Part shown: positions 1 through 10,571 of the stretch, in pieces | Position numbering within the stretch: the first letter of the stretch is position 1 | Layout: each line of letters begins with the position of its first letter | Source of the DNA: Strigamia acuminata | Lineage: Eukaryota > Arthropoda > Chilopoda > Geophilomorpha > Linotaeniidae | Direction of reading: 5' to 3' | Length of the DNA stretch: 64,000 nucleotides | NCBI GenBank assembly: GCA_949358305.1 | Contig: OX442314.1 | Location: 21,135,060-21,199,059 of the forward strand | Translations under genes and position numbers: made by a program | The notes under the pieces: model-generated | Databases searched by the model: none | Told to the model about the DNA's origin: nothing | What the model saw: the letters and a program-made list of their open reading frames with translations, nothing else

Positions 1-383
1 TTAATGCCATGAAGTGGTGAGGTGGAATGTGGTGGGAGATGATGTTGGGCGCAATTCGAGTGAATTCCGTGTTTGGCTGATACGCCAAATGAAGACAGAC
101 TGGTGGCTAGTGAAAATTGGCGAGCGTTCATTTATTGATGGTCGACTGGTAGAACCCTTGACCCCTGTCCACTCATTCGTGCACCCCCATGAGGAGGAAG
201 AGAGGGTCAAGTGTGGAACCAAATCACAAGTTTCTTCACTTCTTGATGAAAGCAAGCGCCACTACTTTTTCATTCAATTTTCTTCTTCTTTCGTTTTGAT
301 TTTTAACTTTGATAAAAAAGAAATATAAAAATAAAATTTTGCAAATCCTCATGTGATTTTTCTGATTTTTTATACATTTTCAG
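1..383 (+). other. TMTC3 intron (partial)
   Basis: This stretch precedes the first recognisable TMTC3 exon and ends in a canonical acceptor (TACATTTTCAG) at 383. Open frames run through it on both strands, but neither resembles the membrane region expected upstream in TMTC3. I read it as intron. The 5' half of the gene lies outside the window. Confidence 0.6.
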
Positions 384-3300
384 AGTTTATCCCTAATGAT
401 ATTTCCATATTTACCCGCATCCAATTTATTTTTCCCGGTCGGATTTGTTGTGGCTGAAAGAATCCTTTATGCTCCTAGTATGGGATTTTGCATGTTGGTT
501 GCTCACGGCTTGTGCTGCCTCCAAGAAAGAAGGTAAAAAGTTATAAAAATTAAACTACGGTATTGCCAATTTGATTTTCTTTTTTAATTTTATTTAATTC
601 GATAACTTAATTAACTTGTCGAATTTTCCAAGTCCTTTGCTTTAATGCAATATTTATAACATTATCAAACAAATTTATGCATTGGTTCTGGGTTTATTCA
701 TTTAGTCTACCGCAACTACATGAAGTGGAGATGTAAAAACGTGAAAGTATATCATAAAACAGGTGCACGGCGAGTTTTGCAGCGCAATTGAATAGCAACT
801 CATTCAAACCACTCACTTTTCATATCCCTTTGAAGTGCTGGACTTGGATGATTTTATTTTAATTTTTTATTTTTTATTTTTTTATATTTCATCTTTTTTC
901 CTTTCATCTTTGAATTCAAAATATAAAACTTTTTCGCAATTTAAATGCATTTTTTTTTTAAAACATCGTAAATGCATGTATGCCACTTGATGTGTGTTGT
1001 TCTTGATGCGCCTAGTCATTCAACGCCATCTATGAGCCGATTTTATAAATTGATAATAACATTTTATTCAATTTTATTTTTATTTATTTATTTTATTTTT
1101 TTTTATTTCTCATTCACTTTAAACAGTAATTTTAAGAAACTTGCATCGGCAAGTTTGGTCATTTTGTTACTACTACATGCTGCCAAGACTGTGATAAGGA
1201 ATTTCGATTGGTAATTATTAAGAGAATAAAATATTTTTCCATAAAGTTTGTAAACAAACATTTTTATTTTTTATTACTAAGGGAGTCCGAATATACCATC
1301 TTCATGGCAGGTCTCCGTGTGAATCAACGCAATGCTAAGTTATTTAATAACGTAGGACACGCTTTAGAGGGCGAAGGCAAATTCACCGAAGCGTTGGAAT
1401 ATTTTCGCAAAGCTGTGATGTAAGATTCAAACTGATATGAATTATAGATCAGTTTTACTCGCATTAAATTTATCACCGTTTCCGTGGAGATGTATAATAA
1501 CTCCTAAACTCCGACAAATATTAAATTATAGACTGATGAAGCGGAAGGTTTAAGAATACCTTCCTTAAAACTTTAAAACACGCATTATTATTCCATTTTT
1601 AAAACGCTACGTCCCCGACATCAGCACCTGGCTGGTGTTAAAACTACAAACACGACGTGCACAACTGATCCATTGCGTGCAAACTGCAAATTTCTTTTAT
1701 GCATTTATTACAGAGTTCAACCGGATGACATAGGAGCGCATATCAACGTGGGAAGGACGTTCAATAACTTGCGACGCTTTAAGCAGGCAGAAGATGCTTA
1801 CATGAAGGTAAATAGCAAAGATTTTTAAACAATTCTCTTAAGAAATTTTGTTTAGACGAAAAGTTAGTTGTTCAACAATAGTTTGGCAGTAAATTAATTA
1901 AACACTCAAACATTGTTCGAAGGAAGGGGGAAGAAAAAGTGTACTTTCGGGCCCGTGTTTTTTTCTGCCTTAAATAAAGACGAGATAAATTAAAGACGAA
2001 GAAATGGAGGTTGAAAAAGAATAAGTAAGGCAGGGAAACAGACATGTGTCATGGGAATTTTTTTCAGTAGTTTCTTTTTCGTTTCGCTCCTATTCACTCA
2101 TCGACTCTTGAGAGGAGTGTAATGTAATGGGAGAAAAGAAAAGTGATGAACGTGCAAGTTTGTTATCCTTAGGCTAAAGACTTGCTTCCAAAGCCTCGAC
2201 CTGGAGAACCCTACCAGACAAGGATTGCTCCAAGCCACCTCAATGTGTTTCTCAACTTGGCCAATCTTATCGCCAAAAATGAGAGCCGACTTGAAGAAGC
2301 AGATTCAGTGAGTTGCTTTGTTTTTTTCCTTTCTTTGTTTCTGTGTTGTTTTTTTTTTGTTTCTGTTTCAATATTTACATTTGTTTCACTTACTTGGGAG
2401 AATGCAGCTTTTGAAAAAACACTTTAGAAATTGGAAATGACAGTTGGTAAAATGTTAATACTTTGAAAATCTGAGGAGATCTAATACGACATGAACGTTG
2501 CATGCTGCCAATTAAGTTTGCTGTTGCGTTGAATGGATTCAATAGTGTGGATAGGTAAATTTAAACTCGTTTGTTTTTCTTTATATTTTCTTCTAGCTGT
2601 ACAGGCAAGCGATCAGTATGAGAGCGGATTACACGCAAGCCTACATCAACAGAGGCGATGTTCTTATTAAGTTAAATCGGTATGTTAAAGTCACCGTTTC
2701 GCATAAATCACTATTAATATTACCACTTTTTATTAATTTTACAACATCAACTCTTGTCAATTATATACTCAAATCCCATAAGGTTGGTGTCAAAAATATA
2801 ACAAATTTTGTTTGAAAGAGAGAGGAGGGGGATGAGCGTGATAATATTTATTGCCGCGGAATTCGTAATACATACAACAAACTAATTTTAGGACAAGCAT
2901 ATGTTTAATTAGTCTATTCAATTTTTCTTTTATTAAATTACATTTTTGGACAATCACCACTTCCAGTTGACTGCCATAAACACATATTTGCTTGTGTCGT
3001 ACACAGTAGTGTGACAGGCACTCAATCATGTGGCAGCAGGTGACGCTTGCACTGGTAACGAGTATTGACAAGGGACAGTGATTAATGGGAAGTGTGATAT
3101 GTAGACATAAGTTGAATGAGCCATCAACCAAACATTGCTTTGAAATAGGCAACTCACGGAAGGAACATCCTTAAAAAAAGTTGGGAGGGAGGCGGTAGAA
3201 GGAAACACAACGAGTTAGGGTTTTTCTTTTGCTCAGCTTGCATGCTTCTAAATTTTGATGGATTGCCCATCAGGAAAGGACGCATAAATCTCTATTAGAT

Positions 3301-5249
3301 TGCATTCCTTTTTGAGAATGTTTTTTTTTTCTCTTTTATTTTAAGGACTAAAGAAGCACAAGAAGTTTATGAAAAGGCTCTTCAGTATGACAATAGTAAT
3401 CCTGATATTTATTATAACGTAAGTTTTCTTATTATTAACGTTATGGTTATTGTTATTTTATGCCGTCCTTTATGAAGGATATTATTGTAATTGCAAATCA
3501 AAAAATGAACGGAGGTTGATTTGTATTTCTTAGCGTTTTGTTTCTATGTCCTACTGATCTGTTTTTAAAATCTACAATAAATTTCGCAATTTGTCCTACG
3601 AATATCTTGGAAACTCTAAGACATAATTTAAGTATTTTTGGTGTTTGTGTTTGTATGTTTTTACACGAGTTTTTGAATATATCAAATATGTTTGATTGGA
3701 TTAGGTATGAGCATTTTTAAGTATTTGTAATTTTACAAATAAAAAGTCTAATAAGATTAAGCAAAACAAAATTTTAAAATTGAACTTTTCTTATCTCCTT
3801 GATTATTTTTTCTTTTTTTGTTTTTGTTTTTTTAGTTGGGAGTTGTCTTTTTGGAACAAGGAAAAACCCTGGAAGCCTTAGCTTATTTAGACAAGGCTTT
3901 GGAATTGGATCCAGAACATGAGGTAATGTATTTACATACAATTTGGTTTTAAAATGAGTTTTAAAAACTTGCTAAGAATTCTATAATATTAGAATCACCG
4001 CCACTTTTTTTTTTCTTTTTCCCCCTTGACAGCAAGCCTTGATGAATTCAGCCATTTTGATCCAAGAGAGCGGAAACCCACAACTACGCAAAGTGGCTTA
4101 CGAAAGGTAATGATCCAGAAGACTGTGATAAAATGGACCAAGTAGGAAAAAGGAGGGTGCAGCGAGGAAAATTGCCCTCTTGCAAGCCCACAACTTGCAT
4201 TTTTTTTGACTTCATTAGAATGCTGAATCACGAGCACAGCTCAAGACTTTGATAGACATTGGAGATTCCTTAACAGATGCATCAGGAAAAATCAATACCC
4301 ACTGGAATTTCATGCTCTCTTGAATATTATTGGAGATTCAAGCTAACTTATTTCACCTTTAAATCTTTTTCTTTTTATAAACAAAAAAACAAAAAAAAAA
4401 CATGTTGAGGAAAAGTTTGTACAAAGTGTGTGATTACAAGTATTGCATTTGTGTGACAGGTTGATCAAGCTAATGAAAAAGGATCAACAGAACGAAAGGA
4501 TTTACTTCAACCTAGGAATGTTGGCAATGGATGATAAAGATTATGTCAATGCTGAGAAGTGGTTTAAAATGTCTATTCAGGTCCATAGCGTTGTCAAAGT
4601 GTGTGAGAACGATCGCACTAATTGGTATTAATTAATTTTAGCTCAAACAAGACTTTCGAAGTGCTCTCTTCAATTTGGCGCTCTTGTTATCTGATGCACA
4701 CCGACCGCTTGAGGCGGCTCCATTTCTTAACCATCTTCTTAAGGTTTGCAAATTAAACTGTCACCTAATTCAATTCCATCCGGTTTCTTTCTTTCTCTTT
4801 GCAGTTTCATCCGGATCATATCAAAGGATTAATTTTGTTGGGTGATATTTATATCAATAACATTAAAGACCTCAATTCTGCGGAAAAGGTAAACAAAGAA
4901 AATTTGAATTTCTTTAGTGCTATACTTTTATGGCTTATTGTTTATTCGCTTTTTATTCATTCTTTATTCTTTATTCTAGTGTTATCGTAAAATCCTCGAA
5001 CTCGATCCGCACAATGTCCAAGGCATGCATAATTTATGCGTCGTGTACGTCGAGCGAGGAGAACTAAAGGAAGCCGAAGCATGTTTGACAGCCGCGCATC
5101 AAGTTGCGCCTAATGAAGAATACATTCTAAGACATTTGCGAATAGTACGCGCACGCTTACTCCGGCAACAAGCAAAAGACGACGAGGACGTGACGAGTGC
5201 GAGTAATCAAACGGCGAATCAGGATAACAGTCAGGAAGAAGTGACGTGA
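384..5249 (+). CDS. TMTC3: TMTC3, transmembrane O-mannosyltransferase with TPR repeats (3' part)
   Basis: The product is an ER multipass protein of the family that O-mannosylates cadherins, with C-terminal TPR repeats in the ER lumen. Exons: 384-532, 1127-1210, 1282-1419, 1714-1807, 2173-2307, 2597-2679, 3346-3418, 3836-3922, 4033-4106, 4460-4580, 4642-4743, 4805-4888, 4980-5249. They total 498 codons including the stop. The first exon encodes the family hallmark [15 protein letters not shown], followed by a hydrophobic segment and then about nine TPR units (for example [40 protein letters not shown]). The tail is acidic and Gln/Asn-rich. Similarity to vertebrate TMTC3 is collinear through the TPR array, which favours TMTC3 over TMTC1, 2 or 4. 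The catalytic N-terminal half is outside the window. The gene converges on TNPO3. Confidence 0.92.
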
Positions 5250-6135
5250 CCATTGTTATACGACGGTCACAATAATGTTTCGGACTACGTCATGAATAAA
5301 GCGGAACGTGTTCTTGGGTCGTATTAAGTGACCGTTTCACAAACAGAAAGAAAGAAAGAAAGAAAGAAGAAACACAATTTTGCAAAATGCAGATTTGGAA
5401 ATATGCATATCTCGGAGTGAACGAATTTTTTGATACATTAATATTTTTATAGATGAGGATAAAGCAAAAATAAGGTTCAGTGCCTTAACCTGTTAGAAAA
5501 ATTCATAATGTGGTTTGAAAAAGTGATTTGCAATTTTTGTATGAAATATTTTTCTAATAGTTTAGAAATTTTGTGTATAAAGAAAAAGAAAAAAAAAATT
5601 CGGACATTGTTTTTACATGGTGTGAACGTTTGTTTGAGGTTTAATTTTAATGTTGATAAAGTAATATGATATAAAATAACCGAAATGACTTAAAATTATT
5701 TACGATATAAATTTACGTATCAATTTAAGTGATAAAATACGACGCGTGTTCTTTGGCAAAAGCGTTAAACAACTATAACAACACAATAGTTGTATTTTTA
5801 AAAATTCCTTGGCGTAACCTAATTACCTACATTTTTCAGTGTGTTTTTCTTATTTCATTTTGCTTTTTCATTCGCCATCACATTAAAGCAATTTTCAATT
5901 TTCAAATGATGTAGGAAGTTTTGAAAAGTTGAAATTCTAAACATCAAGTTTTAATTCAGGTGGTCAAGTGTTTAGTCGCATTTAAAGAAAAATAGTACAA
6001 AACGACTTGGATAGCTGTGTGGTATCTCTGTGGCTTTGGACAAGCGTGTTCACTTCAAATCCATGAGAGAATTTAAATTAAATTTTTTTTAATTTTCTTT
6101 AAATTTCTTTAATTTTTTTTTTACACACAATTAGA

Positions 6136-6213
6136 TTGCTCTGGATTCGAACTCGAACACATGTTCATCATGAAGTCTCAAAATGTTGAACATCTAGCCT
6201 CGAAGCCACCGCT
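6136..6213 (-). repeat. tRNA-derived SINE-like fragment 1
   Basis: Read on the minus strand, this contains an A-box-like stretch starting GCGGTGGCTTCGAGGC and, about 50 bases later, a near-consensus B box (GTTCGAATCC, complement of 6143-6152). A diverged copy lies at 6412-6491 in the same orientation. The cloverleaf is not convincing, so a SINE head is more likely than a working tRNA gene. Confidence 0.45.
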
Positions 6214-6411
6214 TCATGTTATCGTCTAATTTCCTTACTTGTACATTAAAATGAGAAAATTACAAGAAAAGAATAACACAAATTAAGACTATAAAATGCC
6301 CAACATTTTTTTATTATCCTAAATCCTCCTACCCTAGAAGATAGTTTATGGGAATGAACAGTTAGAAATCAAATATCTTTAAAAAAAAAATTTCTTTGCG
6401 ACTTGAATTAC

Positions 6412-6491
6412 AATGGATTCCAACTACGATAGGGACCATGTCTACACTAAGAAGTCTCCAATACTGGAAACCTACTGGAGAGCCACCGCTA
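6412..6491 (-). repeat. tRNA-derived SINE-like fragment 2
   Basis: A diverged relative of the fragment at 6136-6213. It shares the GCGGTGGCT start, a central GGAGACTTC block and the terminal GTTGGAATCC (B box with one change, complement of 6415-6424). Same orientation and similar spacing support a dispersed family. Confidence 0.4.
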
Positions 6492-6657
6492 AATAAAATT
6501 AAAATATGTACCAACTCGGTTTTAAATTTTTTGGTTTTGAAATTCGAAATAGCAGTTTATTGATAAGTGACACGTTCTTATAGATTTTTCTTGACTGAAA
6601 TTTAACTCTGAAATAAATGGAACAGTTTACAAAGAACGGAACAGGTCAGAATGGCAT

Positions 6658-9366
6658 TCATTCTCTCAATCGCGATAACGTTTTCCTGACGTCCGAACAG
6701 GTTTTTGCGGCGGCCAATTCTAGAATAAAATCGGTCAATTGTTCTTGTTCTCCACCAAAACTTTGCGCAAGAAAAAGTTTAAGCGCTTCTTCTAGCCAAG
6801 AACACACTGCTCGTCTGTCGAAGTACATCAACCCAAAAATGACGTCGGCTAGGTCCGCAATCACGAAGAATTGTTGATAACAAATGCACGAGTTAACTAA
6901 ATTTGTTATCAATAATGCCCCGTGCTCGGCCAAGCAAGCACTGACAAGTTCGCAAATTTCAGAGTCCCGACTCTTACTACTGTTAAAATAAATTAAATCT
7001 TTGAAAAATGCTACTACCGACTTTTTCGTCTCTCGATGAGCGATCTTGCACGCGACTAAACCACATTGAATAATCGGTTTAAACATTGTTGATTGTACGA
7101 AAGGAACCATTATTCGTCTCTGGTACCTCGAGCATAACCTGAATAAATCCTCAACTGTGTCGGGGTGATTATGTAGATTATTAGGACCATCTAACAATAA
7201 GAATGTTGGCACACATAACGCTACCAGCATTTCGAGCAAAGCTGCATGATAACCTGGAAACTCATCACATTCATCGACTAAAATACTCCCCAAATACAAA
7301 TAACACGAATGAGGATGTTGCGGATACAGTTGCACAATCAATTTGACTACTGGTTCCAATAAACATGAGGATTGTGGACCCACACACCGAATCATATAAC
7401 GAATGCACTTGCAACAACTTTCGATGATTCGATGATCGTGTTGAAATTTAAGTAACGTTTCGGATAGAATCGGCCAAATTTCCTGTACGACATCCGTACA
7501 AGGATGCGTTACTCCCTCCGCAATGGTTAATCGTAGATTCCTAAAAATGGCCGTCAGACGATTGAGCGAATTTATCGGCGAATCTTTTGACCCGTCCTGA
7601 ATCGTTCGAAACAGCTCACCCGTTTGGATCAAACACATTTGCGAAACTCCTTTCGATATCATCGGAAATGGCATTTCAGCCAATATCCGAGCTGTGCCTT
7701 TGAATAAACCAACAGCCGCTTTGTTAAATTGCTGCATATTCCGTAAAATAAGCAGAAGGCCGTCAAAATGAAGACGCATCTCACCCGTGGCGAAAATGCA
7801 GATGTCTTGTAACGCACTAGCCGCCATCGTGGCTAACTGTGGCTGATGTAAGCATTTCAACAAGAAATTAAGAATCGATTCGATGGTCTGAGGATGGTGC
7901 GAGATCCATTTGCACAATTGTCCAACCAGTTGAACACACGTCAACCGTAGTGCCACGTGAGCGGAGTCTGGTAAATTGAGAATGGCCCCTAACACGTCCG
8001 GAATAATTTCGCTCTTAGAAACATTATCGGCAACGGCGCACATGACGAACAACGACGCCTCCAACATGTCCCATGTGTTATTTCCCTCGTTTTTAAGATC
8101 CTCAAACATTTGTCGAAAACAATCGCACGAGCCCACAACGAAAACAACATTTTTTATCAAATCCGAAACTCTCGCACGAAACTCGACGAAATCGTCCCCG
8201 TCTTTGAGTAGTCCTTCCAAACCAGGTTCCAACCGACAATGTTTGCGCAGAGCCGCTAAAAGTCTCACTACGTACGGTTTAAACATCTCCAAGTGCGTAT
8301 CGTTAGATGGTTGCAGAAATTCGCTCAATCGAAACCAAAAATTGAACGTGATTTCGGCCACTTCGCGATCGTTATTTTCCGAACAAACAAGAACCATCTC
8401 CAACGTCCGCAAACTGCCTGTCCCTTGGCCCGGCGTTTTCATGATATCTTCCACGAGTGACTGTGCGAGCTCTGTGAATAATCTGCAAAAATTCACGCAC
8501 TTGTCGTTATCCCCCACCTTAACCGACAAATGATACGGTTCGATCAAAGTGTGCACACCTTGCAGCAAAGCCTGTTTCAACCCCACGTAAGCATCCCGCT
8601 CTTCGAATATCACCAAGGCTTGGCAAATACAATCACTCGCGGCACCGTGCACCATCGAAGGGGCGTCGCAATTTCCCAACGAACGAAATACACCGAACAA
8701 TAAGGAACTGTGAGCGAGTTCCACGCTCGGTATTGCACCGACGTCCAACCAATTGCCCAAACATTTTAGAATTGTCGCATATATTCGAGGATCAGTCGTG
8801 CCGAAGGCTTCCGTATACGCGACCATCAACTGCAACAACATTGGACCGACTAGCGTAAACTGATGCCTTATCTCTTTCCTTCGGTCCGTACCTAACCGTG
8901 GCGAGAAGTTGTGAAATTCCTCCGGAAGAACCGTGAGTATTTCCAGAAGCGCGGGGATAAGTTTAACATTCGTACTCAACTGTTCGAACAGTTCTAGAAA
9001 CGCCATCTTCCACGAGACCATTTGCAAAGCCAGATCAGCCAATGCGAGACACAACTGCGTTAGAATGACGAAATCATTTTTGGAAACCGTACAGATGTGC
9101 TGAACTAACGAATCGCGCAAAAGGTGGTGCGATTCCGGTGGCAACTCGTGGAAGGAGAACTGGATTTTCGTTCTCAGCGTTTGTGCCGCGAAATAAGAAG
9201 AGGTGAAGTCTCGATTCTGCCGAAGCAATTCGTCCGATATTTTCCAAGCAAATACGGATTTCTGAAATTCACACAGCCACGAAGATGCTTTTTGCTTTCC
9301 CGAGACATCGGAATCGTGATACAACGCATGAATAGCGCGGTATACGTCGTCTGAAGTCATAGTCAT
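6658..9366 (-). CDS. TNPO3: Transportin-3 (importin-beta family), intronless
   Basis: A single 902-codon ORF. Transportin-3 is a nuclear import receptor that carries phosphorylated SR splicing factors through nuclear pores under RanGTP control. The N-terminus (AIHALYHDSDVSGKQKASSW, then YFAAQTLRTKIQFSFHELP) and later blocks such as LEILTVLPEE, TPGQGTGSLRTLE, SYLYLGSILVDE-type and NHPDTVEDLFRL align along the whole of vertebrate TNPO3 (923 aa), so the HEAT-repeat protein looks full length. A start two codons in (second ATG) is equally possible. It is the only multi-hundred-codon gene here without introns, while all neighbours are split. TOLLIP is divergent from it, 1.2 kb away. Confidence 0.95.
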   Translation of the reverse strand: MTMTSDDVYRAIHALYHDSDVSGKQKASSWLCEFQKSVFAWKISDELLRQNRDFTSSYFAAQTLRTKIQFSFHELPPESHHLLRDSLVQHICTVSKNDFVILTQLCLALADLALQMVSWKMAFLELFEQLSTNVKLIPALLEILTVLPEEFHNFSPRLGTDRRKEIRHQFTLVGPMLLQLMVAYTEAFGTTDPRIYATILKCLGNWLDVGAIPSVELAHSSLLFGVFRSLGNCDAPSMVHGAASDCICQALVIFEERDAYVGLKQALLQGVHTLIEPYHLSVKVGDNDKCVNFCRLFTELAQSLVEDIMKTPGQGTGSLRTLEMVLVCSENNDREVAEITFNFWFRLSEFLQPSNDTHLEMFKPYVVRLLAALRKHCRLEPGLEGLLKDGDDFVEFRARVSDLIKNVVFVVGSCDCFRQMFEDLKNEGNNTWDMLEASLFVMCAVADNVSKSEIIPDVLGAILNLPDSAHVALRLTCVQLVGQLCKWISHHPQTIESILNFLLKCLHQPQLATMAASALQDICIFATGEMRLHFDGLLLILRNMQQFNKAAVGLFKGTARILAEMPFPMISKGVSQMCLIQTGELFRTIQDGSKDSPINSLNRLTAIFRNLRLTIAEGVTHPCTDVVQEIWPILSETLLKFQHDHRIIESCCKCIRYMIRCVGPQSSCLLEPVVKLIVQLYPQHPHSCYLYLGSILVDECDEFPGYHAALLEMLVALCVPTFLLLDGPNNLHNHPDTVEDLFRLCSRYQRRIMVPFVQSTMFKPIIQCGLVACKIAHRETKKSVVAFFKDLIYFNSSKSRDSEICELVSACLAEHGALLITNLVNSCICYQQFFVIADLADVIFGLMYFDRRAVCSWLEEALKLFLAQSFGGEQEQLTDFILELAAAKTCSDVRKTLSRLRE

Positions 9367-9410
9367 TGCGATATTTCGAATATATACTCTTCCTATTACT
9401 ACGATTATAA

Positions 9411-9450
9411 TCTTTCCCTTATGTCCTTGCTCTTTCCCTTATGTCCTTGC
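9411..9450. repeat. Perfect 20-bp tandem duplication
   Basis: TCTTTCCCTTATGTCCTTGC occurs twice head to tail (9411-9430 and 9431-9450) in the proximal 5' flank of TNPO3. On the gene's strand it is purine-rich. Confidence 0.95.
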
Positions 9451-9640
9451 TACAGCTAAAACGAATTAAATCGATAGAATAAACAAATAATTGACACTAC
9501 CTGTTTATATATTAAGAAATAGGATACACGTTAATCCGACGTTTCTCGCGCATATAGTGGAAACGTATAACTCAACATAGCTGGCTATTCATTCCTTGTT
9601 CATCTTCTTTCTCCCCCCACGTTTTCTCTTTTCCACGATT

Positions 9641-9769
9641 TTATTTCTTTTTTGCTTTTTCTTCTGTACCTAAAAAGAATTAGTTTCTATATATGATGAA
9701 AGTTTCGTTTCATAATATATATAAGAATTTCTAACCTTTTCTTTCATCTCGTAAATCGGCTATGTTCAT
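9641..9769 (-). other. Possible spliced 5' leader or tiny ORF upstream of TNPO3
   Basis: On the minus strand a donor at 9736/9735 (AAAAG then gttag) and an acceptor at 9670 (ttcttttttag) would join an ATG at 9769 to a TAA at 9641, giving about 20 codons starting MNIADLRDERK. Splice signals are plausible, but no family is recognised. It may be a 5' UTR intron of TNPO3 with an upstream ORF, or chance. Confidence 0.18.
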
Positions 9770-10571
9770 AACTTCCGTTTTAAGAACATACGATGATGAT
9801 GTGTGATGATAGCCTGCAATGTCTGGCGACAGGAATGCTGTCCCTAATCAACCGTGACGCAGCTCCTCTTCTTCGTTATCATGATATGAGCAACAAACTT
9901 GGGTCCGCAGAATTGGTATTATCGTACCACTATCAAAGATCACATCACACACATCGCACCACGTCAAGACACTTTCAAATTGATTGACTCCGAACCATTC
10001 ATTTCGTCTCATTTGTTGCTTAATATCTTAATATCTCACATTGTCAGAATAAAACATAGCTGTTTATTTGATGACTCGAACCTTTGATGTATCAACTCCG
10101 ATTCATTGTTTATAATCGACATTTTGTCCAATTTCGAATTACACTGTGCTGATCTCTCGTGTGGGAAATATAAAAATATTAATACTACAACGCTGCTAGA
10201 GTACTTTTATTTTTACGTTCATTATGTAAATAAATTGAATGTTTTTTTCTTTTACGACAAAGACGACAAATTAGTAAATTATAAAGAAAATTATAAATAT
10301 TAAATATTAAACATTCATAAATGTCCCTTTTTAAGCAAAAATTGCTTTTGAAGTTATATTTTCAATTAAAAAATTGCATTTTCGGGTGAAAAAAATGCCT
10401 TTTAAATTGTATGCACAACTGTTTTTCACTCCACTAAAATATCACATCAGTGGAATTAGCAACGACCTTTTAAATTACCCGGTGTCTGTTTACGTATTTA
10501 CGCCTGCGCCGTACTCGGCCCACAAACAGCGCCGCCGAAAGAGAGAACGAGTAACTAATCATTTTGAAATC

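Larger units (their letters stand above)
5250..6657. other. Intergenic, convergent 3' ends of TMTC3 and TNPO3
   Basis: AT-rich 3' flank shared by two convergent genes. It holds a short GAAA microsatellite at 5346-5370 and at least two tRNA-like SINE fragments (listed separately). No coding exon was recognised. Confidence 0.6.
9367..10571. promoter_or_regulatory. Divergent promoter region, TNPO3 / TOLLIP
   Basis: This is the 1.2 kb between the divergent starts. It contains a perfect 20-bp tandem duplication at 9411-9450 and a possible small spliced leader on the minus strand (9641-9769). TOLLIP begins after a moderately GC-richer stretch at 10490-10570. No other gene is evident. Confidence 0.5.

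Noticed and set aside
1-328. Long open frames on both strands at the window start
   Set aside because: Neither frame resembles the TMTC3 membrane region, and the next exon begins at a good acceptor at 384, so I treat them as intron.
7976-8533. 185-codon plus-strand ORF
   Set aside because: It is antisense to the conserved TNPO3 coding sequence and is a shadow frame.
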